Positions 11,501 to 22,539 of a stretch of 64,000 nucleotides of DNA are shown one piece after another. The stretch covers positions 1,364,001 to 1,428,000 of the forward strand of contig JAETXT010000002.1 in assembly GCA_019188255.1 (NCBI GenBank), written 5' to 3'. Positions within the stretch are counted from its first letter, which is position 1, and every line of letters starts with the position of its first letter. The translations under genes were made by a program, and so were the position numbers. A model generated the notes under the pieces. It ran no database searches. It was not told the origin of the DNA and worked only from the letters and a program-made list of their open reading frames with translations. This DNA comes from Verticillium longisporum (taxonomy: Eukaryota; Ascomycota; Sordariomycetes; Glomerellales; Plectosphaerellaceae).

Positions 11501-14500
11501 CTAGCTTATATATCTTATTAAACTTCTTATTAAGTAATTACCTATCTTCGACTCTAAAGGGATATACTTTAGAGCCTAGTTTCTTAGATTACTATCTATC
11601 TACTAAGTCTATCCTTATCCATTTATCGTCTAGTATTAGGATAACTCTATAGTCTCTCTAATAATTAAACGATTCTAATAACTATCTAACTTAATTAGCT
11701 TATAAAGGGTTCTTAGCGTAGATACTAATACCCTCTCTTATATATAGTTCTTTAATATCCTAAGGGCATTCCGCTCCGAGAGATAGTTTGAATTCTCATA
11801 GCTCCTTAAGTATAGCTTAGTCCTTATAGCTATTCTCGGGTTCTCTAGCGAAGAAGGCCGATATTACGTCGTCGTCTAGATTGAATTCCTAGTAGCTATA
11901 TACTACTTTAGCTATATACTAATCTACTAGAAAGCTTCCCTCTAGGTTAATATCCTTAATATAGCCTAAATAAGTATTCTAGTCTACCTTTATAGTCTCC
12001 TCTAAATTATTAGATATAAATATAAAATATAGTCTAGAGTAGGATATTTAGTATAATTATATTAAGGGATTATCTATTATAAAGGTATATTCTTATTTAA
12101 TATTATATTTATTATAATAAGGGAGTCTATTATATTATATTAGTGCCCTTATAATTAATCTAAGTAATAGAATAGCCTTAGATATTACTATTATTCTCCT
12201 TCTAATTAGATTAGATTTCGATTTATATAAGAATAGTATCTATATCCTATAATAATAATTAAATATTAAATTATTAGAGCTAAAGAGTATATCTACTCTA
12301 TATTAATTAAGGAATTTATATCTAAATAGTAGCTTTAGAGCTAGGTTCTATATATATTACGCTATAATAGTAACGTAGCTAAATACCCTAGTATCCTATC
12401 TACTAATAAGACCTAGAATATATAAATCGAAGATTACTTTATAGTCTAATTCGATTTAGATCCTATTAATTCCTCGGACTATCTTCTTCTCTAATATATT
12501 AATTATTATATTCTTATTAAATTTAGTAAGCTAGTCTTAATCTACTATTACTCCTAAATAGGCGGAGTCTATAGTAATATAGTACTATTTACCTCTTAGT
12601 TTAAATAATACTAGGAACGAGTAATACTTATATCCCGATTATCTCCCGATTTACTATCGGTTCCCTAAGTACTCTAGGCTTTAAGCCTCGATAATATCGT
12701 CTTTATTAAATACTAGGAATGCAGTCTAGCTATTATATATCTCGGCTTCCGCCGTCTACTCCGTAGTAGCATTTACTATAGTACTCTATTATATCTACGA
12801 GGAGTCTTTTCTTACCTATAGGCCTTAGCCTTTAAGTTTTAGCGGGGTATAACTATTAGCGAAGATATAGTCTATAAATAGTTACCTAGACTTAAAGTAT
12901 TTCTTATATTTATAATAGCATTATAGTATATACTCTCGCTATAGGGAGTCTTTATACTATAGTTTATTAATCGGTATAGAGAGGTACGAGGAAATAGTAG
13001 TATTATAATTAATATAGGAGTCTAATATATCTTATTTATCCTCCTTTATTAAAAAAACTTCCTCTATTATTTTATAACTATCCTATTAGAGGTCTTATTT
13101 ATTCTCTTAAGAGTCTTAATTAATTAAGTAGATATATATATAGTTAGTCTAGCTATTATTATATTTAGTCTATCTTTAATATAGCCTATAGCTATTCTAT
13201 ATATTAGCCTCTAAATATATAACTATTATATATAAATATAATTTCTCTATAGAATAAGCCTCTAATAGTACTACCTCTTCGAAGGAGGTTATATCTACTA
13301 TTATTATTATATTAGCTTCTTTAATTATTATATTAGCTACCCTAGTTATTATAGGAGTTATATCCGCTATTATATATAGTTCTATTACTATTCTAATTAT
13401 TATACCTATTTCTATTTTATCGCTAGTCTTCCTTCTAGCTATATCTATAGCGAGGATCGGTATTATAACTATTATCCTTTCATTAATCTAGCCGATATAA
13501 GTTATATATTAGGAAGGCGACGTTATCTAGTTCATCGTTATAGCTATAATCGTCGTCTATAGTATATATTATTATAGGGCGTCTAGCGTCTATTAGAATA
13601 GAGTCTCTCTATAGGAATTCTACTTTATTCTAAGTATTATAGATAAACGAGTTAATAATAGTATTAAGGTTAAGCTTAGGTAAATATACTATTAGAGTAC
13701 TATCGATTTTAAAATATATTTAGTTTAATTATATTAATAGATTATTTATTCTAATAGTATTATAGAGTCTAATAACATTAAGGACGAATTTCTAGAGATT
13801 ACGATCTATACGGACGTCCTATCTAGAGTACCGATAAATATTAAATAGCTCTATAGCCTTAGTAGAATCTAAGGTAAATTTACGTCTAAGTAGCCGTCTC
13901 TAAACGTTAAGCCTAGTATAGAGTCTTTATTTCTCGTCTTCGGTTAATATTATATACTATACCTTAGCGGAGCCTAAGAGCAGCTATAATAGAGTACGTA
14001 CTACTATAGCCTATCTATTAGTAGTATCCGCCTAATTATTAATAGAGTTAAGAAATATATCGATATTAGTCTAATATATATCTCGGCCGACGATATAGAC
14101 TAAGGAGCTTTCCTATTTACTAGAATCGGGTTTATAGTCTAAGCAGAAGTATCTATATATAAATACTTTCTAGTTATTTATAGGTCCTATCCCCTAGTTT
14201 ATAATATTAACTTAGAGCTATATCTATAGGATCTCTATTATAGCTATTAGCTATTATTATATAATTATCGTAGAGGCTATTCCTAGAGCTAATATCTAAT
14301 CCTATTCTTACTATCTAATAGATAATATTAGTAATATATTAATTCTAGGAGAAGTAGGTTAATCCTATATAGAGGAGGTCTCTATTAAAGGGGATTCTTC
14401 GGTCATAGGAATTAGGGTTAATACTATAGAGTACTTTCGGGCAGCTACTCTACTCTTAATCTCTTCTATTTATCTAAATATTATAATCTAATAGTAGTCC

Positions 14501-15068
14501 TCTTAATTAATAGCCTAGAGCTCTATCCTATTACTACGTTTCTACTACGAAGTAAGTATAGAGTAGTATAATCTTAATATCTTAGCTATATACGAGAATA
14601 TAGACTTAACCTAATAATAATCGATAACCTACTCTAGCGGATAGTATATCCGTATTAACTCCTAGGATCCCGATAACGATAATAATACTAACGTTACTCG
14701 ATAGCCTATATATATAAATTACTATTCCTCTAGAATAGAGGCTAGTTTATTAAATACTAATACGATAGATAGATTAGATAGTAGGATCTTAATTACTTAA
14801 TCCTAGTAGCTCTCTACCTAATAGTATAGTTAATAGGCCTTAATGTCTATCTCTAATATAGAGAAGTCTCGAGGGAATGAAATCTAATAGGTTCGGGAAA
14901 GGCTTAATAGGAATCTTATAATAGATAGGAACTTAACTCTATCTAGATCTTAACCTTATCTCTTCGCTATAGTAGCAGTAGACTAGGATCTTAATAGACT
15001 AACTATTATCTTTGATGAAAATCTTAGGATTATATATAGGAACGACCGGAAAGTCTAGTTGCTACTAT

Positions 15069-15249
15069 TATTAGGACCTTACGTTAGGGGCATATTAGTA
15101 TTAGTATAAATGGTTATCTATCTAGTGCTATTAGTATCTGGGCGGACATCTATATATTAGGAGTGGAGTGTTCTAGCCCTAGGACTCTAGCGGAGTCCAA
15201 GTCCGCTAAGAGTCCAGGGCCAGAGCGGCCTCTACGGGTGCCCCTAATA
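15069..15249 (-). repeat. 5' LTR of family-B element
   Basis: 181 bp, direct repeat of 3611-3791, followed by the duplicated target GTAAA (15250-15254). It keeps several CpA/TpG sites (for example GGTGCCCC, GAGTCCAAG), so it is less RIP-mutated than its partner. Confidence 0.85.
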
Positions 15250-17121
15250 GTAAAGTACTTTTCTAAAGTCGATATCTAGGATATTTATTATTAGATTTAT
15301 ATTAAGAAGAGCGATTAATAGAAAATAGCTTTCTAGATAAGATATAAATATTATAAATATATTATAATATTATTTAAATTAATAAATACTTTTATTATTT
15401 TCTAAATATATATTTACTAAATATTTATTAGACTATTAGACGACTTCTATATTATTTACTTAAATAATATATTAATCTATTTATAAATAAAAGAAGAATA
15501 TATAGCTTACTTTTAATAAATCTTAAAGAGATTTTAGGACTTTAAGCTCTTTATTAAATAATTAAAGTATCTATTTTATTAAAATAAAGTAGAATTCTTA
15601 GGATTTATTACTTTAAAAGAAAGTATAATTATAGATCTAAACTATATCTAAGCTATAATTAAATAATAACCCCTAGAATCCTTTAAAGATATATAAATAT
15701 TCCTAGGCTTTATAAACTTCTATAGATAATTTATAGAAAGCTATTTAAAAATAATAGCCCTTTTATCTACTCTATTAAAAGGAAGTATTATAAGGGTTAA
15801 GAAAGGGCTATTTAAATAACTATTTAAGGCTTAGAAGGTATTTAAGTAATTAAAATTTATATTTACTATTATTATAATTTTAAGATATTAGGACTATATA
15901 TTAGAAGGCTAGGTTAAGACCGATATATTTAATAATACTATTTTGAGGACCTTTACCTAAAAGTATAAAAATAAGTAAAAGCCTATTATTTACTATTTAT
16001 AGAAATTATTATTAATTAAATAATAATAGAATACTAGGTATTAAGAACTATTTCCGATTATAGAGAGCCTCGAATATTAATATTATTATTTAAAGAGTAT
16101 AGGATAGGTTTTTACTATATTAACCGACTATTAAGCTCTTAAAAGTATTATATAAATATTAATAAGAGACCTTTAAGGAAAGCTTATATAATAAATATAT
16201 AGATTATCGTCTTTTAATTTTAAAATCTAATACTAGCTTAGGGTTATAAACCTAGTTAATAGCCTCTTAAAGCGATTAGACTATATAGAAGAATAAATAC
16301 TAATAAATAATATACTTCCTACTTTATTTAAAAAGCTATAATTAATAGAAGACTTAGCTATAGATATTTAATAAGCTATTATTAAGACTAAGCTAAAGGA
16401 TATTATAAATAGAGCCTATATCTAAGCTATAAAAGTAACCTTATAAAGATAGAAGCCTACCCTTATATTAGAATAATATTATAGTTTTAGGGAAAAGGGG
16501 ATTTTACCTTTTAAGCGAAAAGTAAAATATATTTATATTATTATTAAGAAAAAAGTAAAGAAAGAAGCTCTTTTTCGACTTTAAAGCTAAAAAGCTAAAG
16601 CTAAGAAGTTAATAACGATTCGCTAGGAGATTACTTAAATAGAGTCTATGGATTTAAGAGAGTTTAAGATTATTATTCTAGATTAATATATCTTATATTC
16701 TATTATAAAAGAGCTTATAAGGAATAAAATAATATTAAGGCTTACTTCTATTTTAGAATTTAAGAACTTAATTAAAAGTCTATAAGCTATTAATCTAGGA
16801 TACCTTTTCTAAAAGGAGAATATAAATTAATAAGCTAGAAGAAAAGTAGAATATACTTTAGATAAATAAAGTATTCTCCTCTTTAAAGGACGATTTATTA
16901 TCCCTTTATAAAGGATTCTCTATAAAGAGCTATTAAAATAATACTATAATAACCTATAAATAGGATATATAGGGGTTAATAAGACCTTTAAACTTCTAAG
17001 GAGAAAGTTCTATTAGGAGAATATATTAATAGATATATATTAATATATTACTAAATATTTAATACATTAAAGGATATAAATACTCTAGTATAAGCTATAT
17101 AGGAAGCTATAATTACTATTA

Positions 17122-18980
17122 ACGTAATCCACAAGCGAGTGGTTCACCCATGCGAGTGGTTCACTTCACCCCGACCCGACAAACATTCCGAGGAAAACCT
17201 CAACCCAAACGCCGTAAATCAATTAAAATCACTCCTCCTCGTCTTTTGCAGACGATGAGATAGCTACCTGACAAGTTCTCGCGTTGTGGCCGGTCTTCCC
17301 GCATACGCTACAGCATCGTTTCTTCGGCTGGGACCACGACGCGGGACCCGGGTTCTGCAGCGTTTCCTCTTTTATCTGGATATCTACTTCCTTCTGAGCA
17401 ATCTTGTCCTGTCCCTCGCCTACAGCCATGCTTCCTCCTTCCCGGAGACGTAGCTTTTTGGCCCTCCGGCGTCGGCTTAGTGTAGCATTTTCCTCTCGAA
17501 GGATCATAACCTCTGACTTCAAAAGAGCGATCTGGTGCATAACACCCCGCGTCCCCTTCGCAAGATAGTCAACAGCATCTAAAATTGACGTTGGGGAGCT
17601 TCCCTGGTGGCGTGAGATTCGCCCTTTGATGAAGTCAGTCTGGGAACCTGCCTCGAGCAGGTTAGTGGGCGTCTTAGAGACCCAAGAATCACGCTCCCCG
17701 TGGGACGTCCCCGGAGGCGTCGTCGTCCTCAACCTCACATCCAGCTTTGACAGGACTGTTTCCGGGTTATGGGGACAAGCCCCGCTCCTCGAAAGCCTCC
17801 CTGGATGTTTTTTCTGTCATTGCTTGCTGAAATGCAGCCGAAAACGCCGGGAAGAAGTCCTCTTTGCTGATGTGCGTTGTACCCGCCCTCATCCTATCCT
17901 CGATTTGCCGACCGTATGCTTTCTTTAGTGGGCCAAAACACCCAACATCGAGAGGCTGGAGTAGATGTGACGAATGAGGAGGCATACAGAGTGTGATGAT
18001 GTTGTTCTCCTTGCAGTAGAGTTCGAAGTCGACCGAGTGGTGACTTTCGTGGCCATCCAGGATCAGTAGGCGATAACCGCCCGAAGTACGGGACTTTGTA
18101 TGCCTGTCAAAATGCCGAATCCATTCCAGACCAATATCATTCGTCGTCCAGCCGTTTGGAGATGTTGCGATTCTCCAGTCGCGAGAAATCGCGTCGTCCT
18201 GGTACCAGCTCGAGAGGTGGTACTTGCCCGAAACCACGATGAACGGCGGGACGGAGAAACCCAACGCGCCAACGCCCTGGATCACCGTAACCCATTCCCG
18301 GTTGCCTGGCTGCCTCATCTTCACATTGGACCGTCTTTCCGAACTGGTCACGACCATTCCGTTGGCGATAACGCCCATCTGGAAGCCGGTCTCGTCAAAG
18401 TTGTACATGTCAGCCTCTTGGATGCCGTACTTGGCGATCATGTTATGCACGAGGCGGAACCACGCGTTTATCGCGTCCGGATCTTCGCATTGGGCCCTCT
18501 TGTAGTCGTACTTGCGAAAGAAACGCGTCCGGAGCTCTGGTTGCCGTTTGACGAAGTTTGCGGCCCAGTTCTTCCCGACGCGTGGCGCGTCACGGTCGGC
18601 AAGCAGGCGATTCGCCATATCTCCGACCTCACCCAACCGGGGAGGGTAAGATCGCGCATCTAGGTCAAGGATATATTCGACAATAGTTTTCTCTTCTAGT
18701 ACTGTTAATTTGGCAGAATTGGGCGGGCTTTCGCGTCGGGAGGGTTTGCCCTTCTGGCGTCGGAGGAGCGTCGTTAAGGGGACGGTGTAGATCCTCGCAG
18801 CACTCCGGGCGCTTAGGTTCGGGTCATTGTCCATAGCTTGGATAGCAAGGAATAATTGACCTTCTTTTGAAAGAGTCTCCATCGCGGGCGGAGGTGGAAT
18901 CTGTAGAATTCAGGTGTAGGTCGTGGGCCCGGGCGAAGTGAACCACTCGCTTGGGTGAACCACTCGCTTGTGGATTACGT
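17122..18980 (-). mobile_element. pogo/Fot-like DNA transposon, copy P2 (un-RIPped, inverted to P1)
   Basis: 1859 bp, reverse complement of P1, with the same ~50-bp inverted repeats (17122-17171, 18931-18980) and a TA duplication (17120-17121, 18981-18982). It is inserted in family-A element I. The flanks are not adjacent in the intact family-A sequence: the left one matches about 38362 and the right one about 41665 of element III. So 3.3 kb of host element is missing at the insertion point. By eye the only differences from P1 are one more A (6 against 5) and one fewer C (4 against 5) in the two homopolymers that disrupt the transposase frame. Confidence 0.95.
17229..18882 (-). pseudogene. 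pogo-type DDE transposase of P2, split by a frameshift
   Basis: ATG at 18882 (minus strand), 371 codons to a stop at 17767, then the remaining C-terminal part in another frame down to 17229. Domains are the same as in P1: psq-like and CENP-B-type DNA binding, pogo DDD catalytic motifs, coiled region and C-terminal CCHC knuckle. Here the A run has six bases and the local reading continues T-S-R-E-A-F-E-E-R-G-L-S-P, which resembles the expected family sequence. The C run (17772-17775) has only four bases and stops the frame; six would reopen it. P1 and P2 are thus broken in overlapping but different ways. Either both are recent losses or the homopolymers are miscalled. Confidence 0.9.
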
Positions 18981-19148
18981 TATTATTATAATATTATTTA
19001 GTAATATACTTAAATTAAAGTATAACCCTATAAAAAACTAGAATAAAGAAATATTATATACTAGGGTCTTATAAAGAGCTATTATTAGGAGATATAATAA
19101 CGAAGGCATTATAAATTCTAGGGACTAGACCTCCTAGAGGGGGGGCAA

Positions 19149-19339
19149 TATAAGGAGTAAGATATTAGATATTTAATAGCGTATTATCGCTGATAGATTA
19201 GTAATAAGATCTAGTTTATAAATAAAGTCGAGGCTACCCTCGATAGCCTCGATAAGTTAAAGTTATAATATTAATATACTAATTAAAATCCGAACTATCT
19301 ACTTTCCCTAATTAAGGTACTTAGCCTAATACCTTTATA
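19149..19339 (+). repeat. 3' LTR of family-A element I
   Basis: 191 bp, starts TATAAGGAGT and ends CCTTTATA. It is preceded by a purine tract with a run of G followed by CAA (19135-19148), the plus-strand priming site also seen at 41823-41835 and, inverted, at 22732-22746. To its right family-A DNA continues in the opposite orientation. Confidence 0.85.
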
Positions 19340-22300
19340 AGAAGTTAATAATAATAATAAAGATATTAATAAATTTAATATATTAATATTATCGTTTTCT
19401 AAATATTTAGCTTCTTATAATATTTCCTCTACTCCTTTAATAAATAACTTCGATCTTTTTAAATATATTAAAGATAATATTAATAATATCCTTACTTATC
19501 TTCTAAATAGTAATCTCCTACTTTCCTATAATAAGGATAAAGGTAAAAGTAAAGCTATAGCCTCTATAGTAATTATTAATTATTATATTCCTATTAACGA
19601 TTATCCTTATAATATATTATTACCCCCTATTCTTTTAATAAAGGCTTCTAATCTAATTACTTAGTCTAATAGATATCTAAAATATATTCTATAGCTAAAG
19701 CGATCTATATTCCTATAATAGCTTTATTAAAGTATCCTATAGCCTTAACTACCCCTAGCCCCCCCCTAATAAAGAAAGTATATTAGATACTTTAGAAGGT
19801 TCTTTATAGTATTAGATTAATTAATCGATCTATATATAATAGCTATATTCTAAGTAATCGGTTAATAATATTACTTTAGAGTAAAGTACTTAATAGCTTT
19901 ATTAGTAATAGTAGTAAAGAGGAGGATAAACTTATTAATAAGCCTTCGCTTATTATATTAAATAAAGATTAAGAATAATATAATAGGTCTCCTTAAATAG
20001 TATTAATCCTAATAATAGACTATTATTAAGTATTATTATAATAATTAATTAATAAATTAATATTATTATTATAAGCTTAATATTAATATTATTATTTCTT
20101 TTCTTATATAGCTCTATTATTTATTTTCTTATAACCTTTAATTATTTATCCTATTATTTATATTTATATTTCTAGTATTTCTTATACTTTTTTAAAGTTT
20201 AAGCTATATTTTCTAAATAGCTTTCTAGCTCTTAGGTATTATATTCGATTAATTATTCCGCTTATTTTATTAAATAGAAATTTTATCCTTAATCCTCTTT
20301 ATAGGCTATAATATCCTCGAATTCCTATTCTTTTTATTCTTTTTCTAATATAGGGAAGTAGGCCGATTATTTAACGTTTATTTAGTAATCGTATTAAAGT
20401 TCTAAGGAGGATACTAGGAAGATATTATATATCCTAGTATATATCTCGGGGAGCGATATATAATAGGCCTATTCGCTTACCTTCTCTATAATCTTTATCC
20501 GGATATATTTAAGCGCTAGCTTCCGATTTAATTTAAAGTAGAAGTTCTTAATAGAGAGGCTTATAACGTCTCCGACCTTAAAGACTTTAAATATATACCT
20601 CTTATTATAATAGAAAGCTTAAATATATACTATATATTACTAGTTTTCGCTAATTAATCGGCGAATAGTCGTAATCTTTTTAATTCTTTCCTTTACGTTC
20701 TCGACCTTAATATCCTCTCTTAGGGCTATATAATCGATTATCCTTAGATAGTACCTATATAGGGCCTTAAATAGTAAAATATTAATAGTACTATATATAC
20801 TATTATTATAAGAGAACTCTACTTCTTTTAAATAATTTAGCTACTCCTTTAGCGCTTAGTTATTAATATAGCGAAGGTACTTTTCTAGTATTTAATAGGT
20901 TCTCTCTATCTATCTATTTATTTAAGGGTAATAGGCTATAGATAGGCGGCGTTTAATTACTCTTTCCTAATAGAATTCCTCCTAGAATTAATTAATAAGG
21001 AGCTTATCCTTATTATTTATAATGCTCTCCGGACTCCTAAACTAATACTCTATTTCTTTATAAAGAATAGCGCTTAAGCCTATAGCTATAAATATCTTAT
21101 AAGTTATTAGGAATTAAGCGACTTTTATAAAACGATCTATAATAATAAAGATAGAATTATATTCTAAATTATTATCCTTTATTATTAATATTAAACTTAT
21201 AATAAAGTCTAAGGAGATCTCTTAGAAGGGATATAATAGGAGTAATAGTAATTATAGCTTCCTATATAGCTTATACTAAAGTACTTATATCTTTTAATAT
21301 ATTAGCTATTTAGCGATATATTAATATATATCTATTAATATATTCTCCTAATAGAACTTTCTCCTTAGAAGTTTAAGGGTCTTATTAGCCTTTATATATT
21401 CTATTTATAGATTATTATAATAATATTTTAGTAGCTCTTTATAGAGAGTCCTTTATAGAGGGATAATAAGTTATCCCTTAAAGAGGAAGGTACTTTACTT
21501 ATCTAAGGTATACCTTACTCTTCTTCTAGCTTATTAGCTTATATTCTCCCTTTAAAGAAGGTATCCTAGATTAATAGCCTATAGACTTCTAAGTTCTTAA
21601 ATTCTAAAATAGAGGTAGGCCTTAATACTATTTCGTTCTTTATAAGCTCCTTTATAATAGAACGTAGGATATATTAATCTAGAATAATAACCTTAGATTC
21701 TCCTAAATCCTTAAACTCTATTTAAGTAATCTCTTAGTAAATTATTATTAACTTCTTAGCTTTAGCTTTTTAGTTTTAGGGTTAAGAAAGAGCTTCTTTC
21801 TTTATTTTTTTCTTAATAATAATATAAGTATATTTTACCCTTCGTTTAAGGGTAAAGTCCCCTTTTCCCTAGAGCTATAATATCGTTCTAATATAGGGAT
21901 AGGCTTCTATCTTTATAGGGTCGTCTTTATAGCTTAGATATAGGCTCTATTTATAGCATCCTTTAGCTTAATCTTAATAATAGCTTACTAAATATCTATA
22001 GCTAGGTCTTCTATTAGCTATAGCTTTTTAAATAAAATAGGAAATATATTATTTATTAGCGCTTATTCCCCTATATAGTCTAATTGCTTTAAGAGGCTAT
22101 CGGCTAGGTTTATAACCCTAAGCTAATATTAGATTTTAAAATTAAAAGATAATAGTCTATATATTTATTATATAAGCCTTCTTTAAAGGTCTTTTATTAA
22201 TATTTATATAATATTCTTAAGAGCTTAGTAATTAATTAATATAATAAAAACCTATCCTATACCCTCTAAGTAATAGTATTAATATTTAAGGCTCTCTATA

Positions 22301-22539
22301 ATCGTAAAGAGTTCTTATTACTTAATATTCTATTATTATTTAATTAATAATAGTTTCCGTAAATAATAAATAACTAGCCTCTATCTATTTTTATACTTTT
22401 AATTAAAGATCCCTAAAATAGTATTATTAAATATATTAATCTCGACTTAGCCTTCTAGTATATAGTCCTAATATCTTAAAATTATAATAATAGTAAATAT
22501 AATTTTTAATTATTCGAATACCTTCTAAGCCTTAGATAG

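Larger units (their letters stand above)
6540..15060 (-). pseudogene. gag-pol of family B, RIP-damaged (interrupted by P1)
   Basis: Read on the minus strand from the right LTR. The gag part (~15.0-12.8 kb) was not resolved into motifs. The RT palm box Y-I-D-D-I-V-I-F-S is legible at about 11099-11119 and is followed by E-E-Y-L-E-Y-L, the usual Ty3/Gypsy continuation. RNase H and integrase should occupy about 10.8-8.9 kb by position. A chromodomain pattern (E-V-E-R-L-L-D, then Q-Y-F-I-R-W-K once RIP stops are allowed for) lies at about 8560-8790, immediately beside the P1 insertion. The tail continues left of P1 to about 6540. Stops are frequent and mostly CAA/CAG-type. The chromodomain assigns the family to chromoviruses. 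Confidence 0.65.
3611..15249 (-). mobile_element. Family-B Ty3/Gypsy chromovirus nested in element I (pogo copy inside)
   Basis: Direct 181-bp LTRs at 3611-3791 and 15069-15249 (TATTAGGACC...CCCCTAATA) are flanked by the 5-bp duplication GTAAA at 3606-3610 and 15250-15254. Removing the element and one GTAAA restores the family-A RT sequence seen unbroken at 36480-36500. Pol reads on the minus strand from about 15.0 kb towards 6.5 kb: an RT catalytic box (Y-I-D-D-I-V-I-F) at about 11099-11119 and a chromodomain at about 8560-8790. A long plus-strand frame occupies 4.2-6.44 kb, opposite to pol. A pogo transposon (6698-8556) sits near the end of pol. Without it the element is about 9.8 kb. It is RIP-mutated throughout. 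Confidence 0.88.
1191..19339 (+). mobile_element. Family-A element I, Ty3/Gypsy chromovirus, carrying two nested insertions
   Basis: LTRs of 191 bp lie at 1191-1381 and 19149-19339; both begin TATAAGG and end CTTTATA. A polypurine tract (G-run followed by CAA) touches the 3' LTR at 19149. The internal region runs 1382-3610, is interrupted by family B (3611-15249), resumes at 15250 with reverse transcriptase and RNase H, and is interrupted again by a pogo element (17122-18980). Next to that pogo copy about 3.3 kb present in element III (equivalent of 38362-41665: integrase core, chromodomain and antisense frame) is missing. The flanking 5-mers, AATAA and AGAAG, do not form a target duplication. 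Everything except the pogo DNA is heavily RIP-mutated, so the element is dead. Confidence 0.85.

Noticed and set aside
8557..17121. Possible inversion of the segment between the inverted pogo copies by recombination
   Set aside because: The family-B LTRs at 3611 and 15069 are in direct orientation, carry matching GTAAA duplications and are collinear with the host element, so the present orientation is the original one.
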